From NCBI GenBank assembly GCA_027306915.1, contig DAHUYW010000028.1, positions 1-51,737 on the forward strand: 51,737 nt of DNA, given 5' to 3'. The stretch is from Spirochaetales bacterium. GTDB lineage: Bacteria > Spirochaetota > Spirochaetia > DAHUYW01. Shown piece by piece: positions 16,461 to 24,483 of the stretch; the stretch's first letter is position 1, and the number at the start of each line of letters is the position of its first letter. Both the position numbers and the translations under genes were made by a program. Below the pieces are notes generated by a model that made no database searches, was not told the DNA's origin, and saw nothing but the letters and a program-made list of their open reading frames with translations.

Positions 16461-17030
16461 CTAGCCCTTCACAATCTTGGCGACCGTATTCCAGTTGCGC
16501 GTGGTGGCCGTGCGGCCGAGCTTCCTGTCCAGATAGCTCATTAGCTCGGGCGTCCCGCTTGTCGGGGTGAGGGTAAGGGCGACGCATACCTCGCGGGCGG
16601 TAACCCCTACAACCGTGAAGTCGGCGCCGGGAGGCCTCCCGGCGCGGAGGGAGTGCTTTGAGCCCTCCTCTGCGAGAAAGGTGACGTAGAGTCGGGTCTG
16701 TGGGGTGACGGCGACCTTCGCAAAGGGCTCCGTCTCCGCGAGCTCCTGGATCTCCCTCACGGTGCGAAGGGCGACGGTGATCTCGTGACCGAAGGTCCGT
16801 GCGAGGGCCTCTTCAATCGTCCGCGCCAGCGCAGCGCGGTCCATCTCAGGTGAGTCGAAGAGCACGTTTCCGCTTGCCAGGATCGTCTTGCAGCGCTGAA
16901 AACCGAGCGATGAAAACGCCCCCTTCAGCTCTTCCATCTTGATCGGCTTGTGGCCGCCTACGTTGATGCCGCGCAGCAGGGCGACCCATCGCTCCGGCGT
17001 CCCTTTGCCGTCGTCGGGATGTTTTACCAT
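16461..17030 (-). CDS. DUF1697 family protein
   Basis: This 189-aa protein from ATG 17028-17030 matches DUF1697 throughout: WVALLRGINVGGHKPIKMEELK near the N-terminus, LASGNVLFDS, and the C-terminal TTRNWNTVAKI signature. The function of this widespread cytoplasmic family is unknown. The frame is open 69 bp further upstream, but the family start begins at ERWVALLRGINVGG, so the shorter form is preferred. No strong SD is seen. It converges on the esterase gene with a 14-bp gap. Confidence 0.93.
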   Translation of the reverse strand: MVKHPDDGKGTPERWVALLRGINVGGHKPIKMEELKGAFSSLGFQRCKTILASGNVLFDSPEMDRAALARTIEEALARTFGHEITVALRTVREIQELAETEPFAKVAVTPQTRLYVTFLAEEGSKHSLRAGRPPGADFTVVGVTAREVCVALTLTPTSGTPELMSYLDRKLGRTATTRNWNTVAKIVKG

Positions 17031-17128
17031 GGGACGAAGGTACCATCTCGACGGTGACTGCGTCGACCGCCTGCAGGCCGCTTGCCTTGATTGCGGCAAG
17101 CGATTAGCCTAAGCTCCAAGGATTCACG

Positions 17129-18397
17129 ATGAGCGCACAAGGGATTCTGATACTCTTCTTGGTCTTCTTCCTGCTCAAGCTCGGATGGGCAACCGCCTTG
17201 AGCCTCCTCAACCTCAAGGAGGTCCGACGGAACGGCACGCAGGTGCCAAAAGCCTTCGCCGGGGTCGTCGACGAGGTTACTTACAGCCGATCAGTCTCCT
17301 ACACCCTGACCAAAGGGAGGTTCGCCGTTCTTGTCGAAGGAGTCACGTCGGCTGCCACCCTTGCCGTCATCCTGAGCGGGCTCTTTGGGGTCATCGACGA
17401 TGCGGTGAGAAATCTCCCCGTTGCCCCCTATCTCCAGGGTGTCGTCGTCGTAGGGCTGGTTTCCCTTCTCTTCTGGATCATCTCGCTGCCCTTTTCCCTC
17501 TACTCGACCTTCTCGATCGAATCTCGCTTCGGTTTTAACCGAACGACGCCCGCACTTTACGCCATCGACACGCTCAAGGGCTTCGCGCTCGCTTCGGTGA
17601 TCGGCATTCCCGTGCTGCTCGCCCTCTTCTGGTTCATGGACAAGACCGGCGCCTACTGGTGGCTGTGGGCCTTCGCGGCGATGACGCTCCTGCAGATAGT
17701 CATGAGCATTCTTGCCCCGCTCGTCATTGCGCCGCTGTTCAACAAATTCACGCCGCTGCCGGACGGGGAGCTTAAGAGTGCGATCCTATCGCTTGCCGAG
17801 CGATTGAAGTTCCGCACCCGCGGGATCTTCGTGGTTGATTCAAGCAAGCGCTCCGGCCATTCGAACGCATACTTCACCGGACTCGGGCGGGTCAAGCGCA
17901 TAGTCCTCTTCGATACCCTCGTGAGCAGCCACTCGCAGGAGGAAATCCTCTCAGTGCTTGCCCACGAGATCGGCCACGAGAAGCGGAATCACGTGACGAA
18001 GGGGATCGCGCTGTCGGTCGTCCTGTCACTCGCCGGCTTCTGGGTGATGAGTCTTCTCTTGAACTACCACCCGCTCTACCAAGCCTTCGGCTTCCATCGG
18101 ATTAGCTACGCCGCGATGCTTGTCCTTGTGGCATTCTGCTCGGGCCCCTTCGTGTTCTTCCTGCAGCCGCTCTTTTCGCTGTGGTCACGCAAGCACGAGT
18201 ACGAAGCGGACCGCTTCGCAGTCGAGGCGCTCGGATCGGCCGGCGGCATGAAGGAGGCGCTGCTCCGCCTCTCTCGGCACAACCTGTCGAACCTCACGCC
18301 GCATCCCCTCTACAGCTTTTTCTACTATTCCCATCCGACGCTTGCCGAGCGGATCGCCGCCCTCGACGAGGCCGAGCGCGCGCGTGCGGCGCGGTAG
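17129..18397 (+). CDS. M48-family (Ste24-like) membrane metalloprotease
   Basis: This 422-aa integral membrane protein has several TM segments (about 5-25, 72-92, 103-125, 153-171, 176-202 and two more around 293-345). The zinc site is H279-E280-x-x-H283, with a third ligand Glu in the KHEYEADRFAVE segment. The architecture matches Ste24/CAAX-prenyl-protease-like M48A enzymes, which clear misfolded or stuck membrane proteins. Length is normal. The proline dehydrogenase gene starts 28 bp downstream and may be cotranscribed. Confidence 0.93.
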   Translation: MSAQGILILFLVFFLLKLGWATALSLLNLKEVRRNGTQVPKAFAGVVDEVTYSRSVSYTLTKGRFAVLVEGVTSAATLAVILSGLFGVIDDAVRNLPVAPYLQGVVVVGLVSLLFWIISLPFSLYSTFSIESRFGFNRTTPALYAIDTLKGFALASVIGIPVLLALFWFMDKTGAYWWLWAFAAMTLLQIVMSILAPLVIAPLFNKFTPLPDGELKSAILSLAERLKFRTRGIFVVDSSKRSGHSNAYFTGLGRVKRIVLFDTLVSSHSQEEILSVLAHEIGHEKRNHVTKGIALSVVLSLAGFWVMSLLLNYHPLYQAFGFHRISYAAMLVLVAFCSGPFVFFLQPLFSLWSRKHEYEADRFAVEALGSAGGMKEALLRLSRHNLSNLTPHPLYSFFYYSHPTLAERIAALDEAERARAAR

Positions 18398-18425
18398 CCG
18401 GCAGTCGTTCGGGCCGGAGGATGCT

Positions 18426-19373
18426 GTGACGTACAACTGGCAAGGGTTCATGATTCGGCTGGCACGAAGCGGTAGGGCGCGGCAGCTCATGCAGGAGGGT
18501 TCGTTGACTCGGCGCCTCGCCGGTAGATTCGTCGGAGCGAGCGACGTCTCCGAGGCGATATTGCGGGCGCGCTCGCTTGCCGGGGCGGGATTTCGAGCAT
18601 CGCTTTACTTCCTGGGTGAGTACGTCAGCGACCCCCGCGTCGTCGAGGAGAACGTGAACGAGATAATCGCCGCGATACGCTCGCTTGACCCGGCGGGGCT
18701 CGACGTGCATGTCTCGGTCGATCCCACGCAAATCGGGCTCGCGCTGTCCGATGAGGTCGGCATGGGGAACGCCAGGCTTATCGGGAGGACCGTTGCGCGC
18801 CATTCCCGCGGAAACCGCGACTGCATCATGCTCGATATGGAGGATTACGGGGTCGTCGACCGCACCCTTGCCATTCACGCGCGTCTGCTCGAGGAAGGGG
18901 TGCCCGCGGCCGTAACCGTCCAGGCGTACCTCCGGCGGAGCGACGAGGACGTCCGCGACCTCATCCGGCGCGGCGCCCGCGTACGGCTCGTGAAGGGCGC
19001 GTTCGCGGAGAGCTCGGAGCGGGCCTTCGTCCGGCGAGCCGATATCGACGAGAGCTTTCTGAGGCTGGCTGCTCTCCTCCTCTCTGCGGAGGCCGAAGAG
19101 CGGGGTGTGGTCGCCGCATTCGCTACTCACGATCATCGTTTGATCGGGACCCTCGAGGAGATGCTCCGCGCGCGCCCTCGCCCCGCGGAAAGCTACGAGT
19201 TCGAAATGCTCTACGGTGTTCGCCAGAAGCTGCAGCGGCGTCTTCAGGAGCAGGGGCATCCGGTCCGTCTCTACTTCCCGTTCGGGACGGAATGGTGGCC
19301 CTACACCGCGCGGCGAATCGGCGAGCGGCCGGCGAATGCGCTGCTCGTGTGGCGCTCGCTCTGGTCGCTCTGA
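18426..19373 (+). CDS. Proline dehydrogenase (monofunctional)
   Basis: This 315-aa FAD enzyme oxidises L-proline to delta1-pyrroline-5-carboxylate and passes electrons to quinone. Family features: the DVHVSVDPTQIGLALS strand, MLDMEDYG, AVTVQAYLRRSDED, VRLVKGAFAES, FATHDHRLI and the YEFEMLYGVRQKLQRRL plus RLYFPFGTEWWPYTARRIGERPAN C-terminal signature. It is short like Thermus and Gram-positive PRODH, not a PutA fusion, and no P5C dehydrogenase gene is visible here. I choose GTG 18426-18428, 5 bp after GGAGG. The ATG at 18450 is the alternative. Confidence 0.92.
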   Translation: MTYNWQGFMIRLARSGRARQLMQEGSLTRRLAGRFVGASDVSEAILRARSLAGAGFRASLYFLGEYVSDPRVVEENVNEIIAAIRSLDPAGLDVHVSVDPTQIGLALSDEVGMGNARLIGRTVARHSRGNRDCIMLDMEDYGVVDRTLAIHARLLEEGVPAAVTVQAYLRRSDEDVRDLIRRGARVRLVKGAFAESSERAFVRRADIDESFLRLAALLLSAEAEERGVVAAFATHDHRLIGTLEEMLRARPRPAESYEFEMLYGVRQKLQRRLQEQGHPVRLYFPFGTEWWPYTARRIGERPANALLVWRSLWSL

Positions 19374-19431
19374 TGCGCGCACGGGTATAGTATTCTTTAG
19401 TCAGCACGATAGGTCACGAAGGAGTGTATTG

Positions 19432-20409
19432 ATGAAACGAAAGTTGGGACGTTCGGGAGTCGAGGTGAGCGCCCTCGGCATGGGCTGTTGGGCGATCGGC
19501 GGACCCTTCTGGGCCGGTGAGACGCCCCTTGGATGGGGTGAGGTGGACGACGCGGAGTCCACCCGCGCGATTCACGCAGCCCTCGAGCTCGGTGTCACGC
19601 TCTTCGACACGGCCAATGTTTACGGAGCTGGGCACAGCGAGCGGGTGCTCGGTCGCGCTCTTGGAGAACGCCGCTCGCAGGTCGTCGTAGCCACCAAGTT
19701 CAGCAATGTCTTTGACGAGAACACCCGACAGGTTATCCGGCAGGACGCTACGCCCGCAGGGATCCGGCAGGCCTGCGAAGAGTCCCTGCGGCGCCTCGGT
19801 ACGGACTACATCGACCTCTATCAGTTCCATGATAACGGCTTTCCCGCCGAGCAGGCAGCGCCGGTGCGCGACACGCTCGAGGCGCTCGTGAAGGAGGGCA
19901 AGATCCGCGCCTATGGGTGGAGCACTGACTTCCCTGACCGGGCGGAGGTCTTCGCGCAGGGGCCGAAGTGCTCCGCCATTCAGCTTCAGCTGAATGTCCT
20001 TGACGACAACCCGGCGGTGATCGCGCTCTGCGAGAAGCACAACCTCGCGGCGCTCAATCGCGGGCCGCTTGCGATGGGGCTCCTCACCAACAAGTACACC
20101 GCCGAATCGAAACCCTCCGCCGACGACGTGCGCGGCGCAAAGAGCCCGGAGTGGATGAAGTACTTCAAGAGCGGAAAACCGAGCGCCGAATGGCTCGCCA
20201 GGCGCGATGCGGTGCGCGAGATTCTCACGAGCAACGGGCGCTCGGTGTCGCAGGGTGCGCTCGCATGGAACTGGGCTCGCAGCGAGAAGACCCTGCCGAT
20301 CCCCGGCTTCCGCACCGTGGCGCAGGTGACGGAGAACGCAGGCGCGATGAAGTTCGGGCCGCTCACCAAAGAACAGCTGAAGGAGATCGACCGCATCCTG
20401 GGACGGTAG
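19432..20409 (+). CDS. Aldo/keto reductase
   Basis: This 325-aa cytosolic NADPH-dependent reductase has an (alpha/beta)8 barrel. The AKR signature is seen in MKRKLGRSGVEVSALGMGCWAIGG, with the catalytic tetrad likely in LFDTANVYGAGHSERVLG (Asp and Tyr), the Lys in VVVATKF and the His in YIDLYQFHDN. The cofactor loop includes IPGFRTVAQVTENAGA. It belongs to the broad 'YajO/IolS-like' group; substrate unknown. AAGGAG lies 7 bp before the chosen ATG. TATAGT at 19386-19391 may be its -10 box. It converges on amt. Confidence 0.93.
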   Translation: MKRKLGRSGVEVSALGMGCWAIGGPFWAGETPLGWGEVDDAESTRAIHAALELGVTLFDTANVYGAGHSERVLGRALGERRSQVVVATKFSNVFDENTRQVIRQDATPAGIRQACEESLRRLGTDYIDLYQFHDNGFPAEQAAPVRDTLEALVKEGKIRAYGWSTDFPDRAEVFAQGPKCSAIQLQLNVLDDNPAVIALCEKHNLAALNRGPLAMGLLTNKYTAESKPSADDVRGAKSPEWMKYFKSGKPSAEWLARRDAVREILTSNGRSVSQGALAWNWARSEKTLPIPGFRTVAQVTENAGAMKFGPLTKEQLKEIDRILGR

Positions 20410-20436
20410 CCCTCGGCCGTCCCGCCGTGGGCTCTT

Positions 20437-20490
20437 AGCCGAGTCGGCTCGGCGCCACGGCCGAACCGGGGGATGCGGTCCGGCGCATCC
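20437..20490. terminator. Two hairpins between convergent aldo/keto reductase and amt genes
   Basis: AGCCGA-G-TCGGCT (20437-20449) and GGATGCG-GTCCGG-CGCATCC (20471-20490) are perfect inverted repeats in the short convergent gap. Neither has a T tract, so termination is inferred from position only. Confidence 0.35.
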
Positions 20491-20492
20491 GC

Positions 20493-21800
20493 CTAATCTA
20501 CGAGGGTATAGGCTCGCTCGTTGTGCTGGGCAAGGTCGAGGCCGATCGCCTCTTCGCGGTCGGGGACTCGAACGCCGAGCGTCACGTCGATGAGCTTGAT
20601 GATGAGGAACGTCGCAACGACCGTGTAGGCAACCGTGACGAGACTCGCGAGCGCCTGGACCTCGAGCTGACGGACGGCGCCCGTGACCAATCCCCGAACG
20701 CCGTCGATGGACGGAACGGCGAAGACGCCGAGCATCAGGGTGCCCCACAGGCCGCCCATGCCGTGGACGCCGAAGGCATCGAGGGTGTCATCGAACTTGA
20801 ACCGCGGCTTGACGGCGGCGATCATGAAATAGCAGATAACCGCGGTGGATGCGCCGATAGCAAGCGCGCCCCACACCGTAACGAACCCGGATGCGGGTGT
20901 CACCGTCGCGAGCCCGGCCACCGCTCCGGTCGCGGTTCCGAGCAAGGTCGATTTACCGGTCTTTACCCGGTCGAGAACGGCCCACACGATGGCTGCGATC
21001 GCCGCAGAGGTGTTTGTCGCGAGGAAGGCGTTCGCGGAGATCGCGTTCGCCCCGAACGCCGAGCCCGCGTTGAATCCAAACCACCCGAACCACAGAATTG
21101 CCGCGCCGAGGACGGTAAACGGCAGGTTGTGGGGAGTGGGGATGTGAAGGCTGTTCTTTCGCCGCCCGATGTACACCGCAGTGACCAGGGCCGCAAATCC
21201 TGCCGTGATGTGAACGACGATGCCGCCCGCGAAGTCGCGGACTCCCATGGCGGCGAGCCATCCGCCTTTTCCCCACACCCAATGGCAGACGGGATAGTAG
21301 ACGACGAGGCTCCAGAGGATGATGAAGGCGATGTAGGCCGAGAACTTCATCCGCTCCACGAAGGCTCCGGCCACGAGAGCCGGGGTTATGACTGCGAACA
21401 TCATTTCGAATAGGACAAAGACGATGGCCGGTATCTTCGGGGCGTAGAGCGAGGGTCCCATCCCGATGCCGACCAGGCCGGCGAGCTTCAGACTCCCTAT
21501 GTAGGGGGTTCCTCGCGCAAACGACAGGGAATAGCCCACAAGAACCCACATGACCGACAGGACCGCGAGCGCCATCATGCACTGCATGAGAACGCCGAGC
21601 ACGTTCTTCTTGCGAACGAGCCCGCCGTAAAAGAAGGCGAGCCCCGGCGTCATCAGCATCACGAGCGCCGTCGCCATAAGCATCCACGCCGTATCGCCGG
21701 CGCTGATGGTCGGATGCGCGGAAATCAGACCCTGAGCGAAAAGAGGCACCGAGAATCCACACGCAAGCAGTATCCCAATGAGAAGCCGTCTCATCCGCAA
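20493..21800 (-). CDS. amt: Ammonium transporter
   Basis: This 435-aa inner-membrane channel for ammonium uptake has an N-terminal signal-like segment (LLIGILLACGFSVPLFAQ), then about 11 TM helices. Diagnostic stretches include TALVMLMTPGLAFFYGGLVRKKNVLGVLMQ, the DFAGGIVVHITAGFAALV pore segment with its His, ILWFGWFGFNAGSAFG, and HGMGGLWGTLMLGVFA with the second pore His. The usual PII gene (glnK) is not adjacent on either side, so regulation must come from elsewhere. A possible -10 TATGAT lies at 21825-21830 on the minus strand; no convincing sigma-54 site was found. Confidence 0.96.
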   Translation of the reverse strand: MRMRRLLIGILLACGFSVPLFAQGLISAHPTISAGDTAWMLMATALVMLMTPGLAFFYGGLVRKKNVLGVLMQCMMALAVLSVMWVLVGYSLSFARGTPYIGSLKLAGLVGIGMGPSLYAPKIPAIVFVLFEMMFAVITPALVAGAFVERMKFSAYIAFIILWSLVVYYPVCHWVWGKGGWLAAMGVRDFAGGIVVHITAGFAALVTAVYIGRRKNSLHIPTPHNLPFTVLGAAILWFGWFGFNAGSAFGANAISANAFLATNTSAAIAAIVWAVLDRVKTGKSTLLGTATGAVAGLATVTPASGFVTVWGALAIGASTAVICYFMIAAVKPRFKFDDTLDAFGVHGMGGLWGTLMLGVFAVPSIDGVRGLVTGAVRQLEVQALASLVTVAYTVVATFLIIKLIDVTLGVRVPDREEAIGLDLAQHNERAYTLVD

Positions 21801-21873
21801 ACCTCCTCGAGCACATGCCGGGTGATCATAGCAAAAAAGGCTGAGAACGGCGACGCCCTTAGAGGCGGGTGCA

Positions 21874-21922
21874 GACCGAATGGCATCGATTCGGTCGGGT
21901 CAGCTCGCAGCTGTGCTATAGT
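21874..21922 (+). promoter_or_regulatory. Perfect 8-bp inverted repeat and -10 box before the PAS-LuxR gene
   Basis: GACCGAAT (21874-21881), a 7-nt spacer and ATTCGGTC (21889-21896) form a perfect repeat in the divergent amt/luxR intergenic region. TATAGT (21917-21922) is a good -10 box, while the -35 position (about 21894-21899) is poor and overlaps the right arm. The repeat centre is near -44, the usual class II activator position. Confidence 0.55.
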
Positions 21923-21942
21923 GTGCAGGACGGGGTAGGAAC

Positions 21943-22860
21943 ATGCCGGACATACGTCCGCTCAAGCGATGGATCTACAAACAAGCAGGACCCGAGAAGG
22001 GATCGCGTAAAGATGTCGCAGGTATGCTCAAGGAGTTCGAGCAGTTTTTCGTCTATCTCTTCAATGCGAGCAACGACGGCATAAGCATCCTGGACTCAAA
22101 GCTGACTATTCTCGGTGTCAATCACACCATGGAGGAATGGTACTCGGACCGAAAGGTGATTCTTGGCAAGAAATGCTACGAGGTCTACCACAACCGAAAT
22201 TCCTCCTGCATTGGCTGTCCAACGCTGCGCGCAGTCTCTTCCGGAAAACGCGCCGTTTCCGTCGTCCCTTACGAAGGCGATGGAGCCGCTCACGGAGCGC
22301 AGGAGCTCTCTGCCTTTCCGATGTTCGACGATGCCGGAACGGTCGTCGGGATCATCGAGTATGTTCGCGACGTGACCCGGCAGAAGAAGGAAGAGCGGGT
22401 CACACGGAATCTGAAAAGGAGGCTCCGTTTCCAGTTTCAGACGCTGCACGAGCAGGAGATCGCCCTCGATGTGCTTCTGAAGAGAGACGAAAAGGAACAG
22501 AATCGGCGCGTTCAGACCTTGCTTGAGAACATCGAACGGTTGGTGATGCCGATCGTCTCTCAGTTGGCGGGCAAGCTTCAGGGCACCCCTGAGCATGACC
22601 AGGTCGAGCTGATCAGGACCTACCTGGGAGACCTTCTTTCCCCGTTTGTGAGGTCTCTTGTTTCGACGGCAAACGGTTTCACGCCTCGCGAGGTTCAAAT
22701 CGCGGATCTGGTGAAGCGCGGCATGACCACGAAGGAGATTGCCGATCTGCTCGGGATCTCTGCCAAGGGTGTTGATTTTCACCGCATGAATATTCGCAAA
22801 AAGCTGCGAATCGCCAATCAGACCGGAAGTCTGCAGGAGCATCTTTCCCGCCACGTATGA
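21943..22860 (+). CDS. PAS-domain LuxR-type transcriptional regulator
   Basis: This 305-aa cytoplasmic regulator has a PAS domain at about 30-145 with the motif CYEVYHNRNSSCIGCP (C-x11-C-x2-C-P), a Cys pattern seen in a subset of PAS sensors that may bind a metal or sense redox. A helical linker (about 145-235) leads to a LuxR/FixJ-type HTH (FTPREVQIADLVKRGMTTKEIADLLGISAKGVDFHRMNIRKKL). Signal, partner and targets are unknown. It is divergent from amt and sits before an old-yellow-enzyme-like gene, either of which could be regulated. The palindrome just upstream may be its own or another factor's site. Confidence 0.88.
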   Translation: MPDIRPLKRWIYKQAGPEKGSRKDVAGMLKEFEQFFVYLFNASNDGISILDSKLTILGVNHTMEEWYSDRKVILGKKCYEVYHNRNSSCIGCPTLRAVSSGKRAVSVVPYEGDGAAHGAQELSAFPMFDDAGTVVGIIEYVRDVTRQKKEERVTRNLKRRLRFQFQTLHEQEIALDVLLKRDEKEQNRRVQTLLENIERLVMPIVSQLAGKLQGTPEHDQVELIRTYLGDLLSPFVRSLVSTANGFTPREVQIADLVKRGMTTKEIADLLGISAKGVDFHRMNIRKKLRIANQTGSLQEHLSRHV

Positions 22861-22973
22861 CCCTAGGAAAACCCTAGACTGTCTCTCGGCATGGCCTCGT
22901 ATTCCGGGAACCTCTCCTCTGCCTCACAATCGAGCCGTAGCCGGGGGGTCCCACCTTCGGCCGAGGAGGAATC

Positions 22974-24215
22974 ATGAGTTACGAAGAGACGCTCTTTCAG
23001 CCGATTCGCATCGGACCTCGTACCGCGCCGAATCGCTTCGCCATCAACGCCATGGAATGTTGTGACGCCGACGAAAACGGTAATCCGAGCGAGAAGACCT
23101 ACCGCCGTTACCGGCGGCTGTTCGAAGGCGGCGCCGGAGTGGTGGTGCTGGAGGCCATCACGGTAACCTATGAAAATCGCGGAAGGAGGATGCAACTCAG
23201 CGTCATGCCGCGCAACGCGAAGGCATTGACGAAATTCGTGAAAGAAATGAAGGCGACGAACGACAAATCCCTCTTCCTCTGGCAGCTTACCCATTCGGGT
23301 GAGTTGAGCCATCCGGACTTTTCGAAGCGCGTCTGCGTGAAGCCGCTTCCCGGGTTCGGGGGGGAGCTCCTGAGCGAGGATGACATCGACAAAATAAAGG
23401 AACGGTTCGTGCTTTCTGCAAAGATCGCCCATGACGCAGGCGCCGACGGCATCGACTTCAAGGTCTGCCACGGCTACCTCGGCTCGCAGCTCGTGCGGCC
23501 CTACAACGATCGAAAGTGGAAGTACGGAGGCTCCTTCGAGAACCGAACGAGGTTTGTGTACGAGGTCTACGAAAGGATTCACAAAGAGGTGAAGGACCCG
23601 AACTTCATCGTTGGTTCGAAGGTTTCTATGTGGGAAGGCTTCCCTGGAGGACAGGGTTCCGCATCGCCGACCAGCGCGATAATGGACCTTACTGAGTCGA
23701 TAGAGCTCATCAAAGGGATCGAGCAGCGCGGGGCCAAGTTTGTCATTGTCTCCGCGGGAAGTCCCTCGATAACGCTTGCCCTCTCGCAGCCGGACAAGCG
23801 GATTCCTGACGACGTGTATCTCCATTTTGGCTTTCAAAAAGCTGCCCGAGATGTGCTCAAGAAGGAGACGGTCGTCATCGGTTCGGCCTACTCAGTCCTC
23901 AACAGCGGCAAGAATCAGCTCCAGGCCGTGAGCCGGGAGGAGGCGTCGCTTTTGTATTGGGCCGACAAAAACATCCGTGAAGGGGTGACGGATATGGTGG
24001 CTATCGGCAGGCAATCTCTGTCGGATCCCTATCTGCCGATGAAGGTCCGAGACAAGAAACTGAAGGAAATCAAGTGGTGCACCGCGTGTGACAACTGCAT
24101 CGAGCTCCTCATCCGCCAGATGAACGTCGGGTGCGCGACCCACGAGCGGGAGTATACCCTTGCCCTGCGCGAACGGCGAAAGCTCGAAGGTGAGCTAAAA
24201 GCGAAGCGGACCTGA
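22974..24215 (+). CDS. NADH:flavin oxidoreductase, old-yellow-enzyme family, with Cys cluster
   Basis: This 413-aa FMN TIM-barrel protein is of the OYE/2,4-dienoyl-CoA reductase type. It shows the start FQPIRIGPRTAPNRFAINAMECCD, substrate-loop region LWQLTHSGE and DFKVCHGYLGSQLVRPYNDRKWKYGGSFENRTRF. Near the C-terminus C-T-A-C-D-N-C followed after 11 residues by Cys matches the 4Fe-4S motif of the dienoyl-CoA reductase group. The protein ends soon after, so it lacks the NAD(P)H/FAD domains of the long enzymes and would need an electron donor partner. It probably reduces an activated C=C bond in an anaerobic pathway. It lies 113 bp after the PAS-LuxR gene and 268 bp before lacI. Confidence 0.88.
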   Translation: MSYEETLFQPIRIGPRTAPNRFAINAMECCDADENGNPSEKTYRRYRRLFEGGAGVVVLEAITVTYENRGRRMQLSVMPRNAKALTKFVKEMKATNDKSLFLWQLTHSGELSHPDFSKRVCVKPLPGFGGELLSEDDIDKIKERFVLSAKIAHDAGADGIDFKVCHGYLGSQLVRPYNDRKWKYGGSFENRTRFVYEVYERIHKEVKDPNFIVGSKVSMWEGFPGGQGSASPTSAIMDLTESIELIKGIEQRGAKFVIVSAGSPSITLALSQPDKRIPDDVYLHFGFQKAARDVLKKETVVIGSAYSVLNSGKNQLQAVSREEASLLYWADKNIREGVTDMVAIGRQSLSDPYLPMKVRDKKLKEIKWCTACDNCIELLIRQMNVGCATHEREYTLALRERRKLEGELKAKRT

Positions 24216-24278
24216 AGCGAGGCTGCGCGCAAGCGAGGGTGGACCCGTCACCGCGTGCCGTGAGATAACCGATTTTCC

Positions 24279-24334
24279 TTGACAGCTGGGGAAACTCGTG
24301 CTAAAAACGTAAGAAGCGGCTGGGAACGCTCCCA
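24279..24334 (+). promoter_or_regulatory. Promoter and CRE-like operator 1 of the lacI operon
   Basis: TTGACA (24279-24284), a 17-bp spacer and TAAAAA (24302-24307) give a promoter. TGGGAACGCTCCCA (24321-24334) fits the LacI/CcpA-family pattern TGNNANCGNTNNCA at every fixed position and lies just downstream of the start. It is an expected repression site for the LacI protein encoded next. Confidence 0.75.
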
Positions 24335-24355
24335 TGATTCTCGTTTTGGAGGAAC

Positions 24356-24385
24356 ATGGATGTCTTCTCGGCTGTACTTTCCTAA
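24356..24385 (+). CDS. Possible 9-codon leader peptide before lacI
   Basis: GGAGG (24349-24353), 3 nt before ATG, is followed by MDVFSAVLS and a TAA stop. It lies in the AT-richer untranslated leader, between the two CRE-like operators. The spacing is short, and no attenuator hairpin was found, so a role is speculative. Confidence 0.3.
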   Translation: MDVFSAVLS

Positions 24386-24459
24386 TTCATTTCAAAATAA
24401 GAAGTTGTCGAGATAACCTGAAAGCTGCATTTGTGGTGGAGCAGTAAGTCGGCCGTTCG

Positions 24460-24473
24460 CGGGAACGTTCTCA
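24460..24473 (+). promoter_or_regulatory. CRE-like operator 2 overlapping the lacI ribosome-binding region
   Basis: CGGGAACGTTCTCA matches the TGNNANCGNTNNCA pattern except the first base, has the perfect core GAACGTTC, and shares GGGAACG with operator 1 139 bp upstream. Two such sites allow looping by a LacI tetramer or roadblock repression. Confidence 0.65.
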
Positions 24474-24483
24474 GGAGGGTCGG

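Noticed and set aside
21801..21860. Possible sigma-54 promoter for amt
   Set aside because: A TTTTGC tract is present, but the GG of the -24 element is not 10 bp upstream, so the pattern does not fit.
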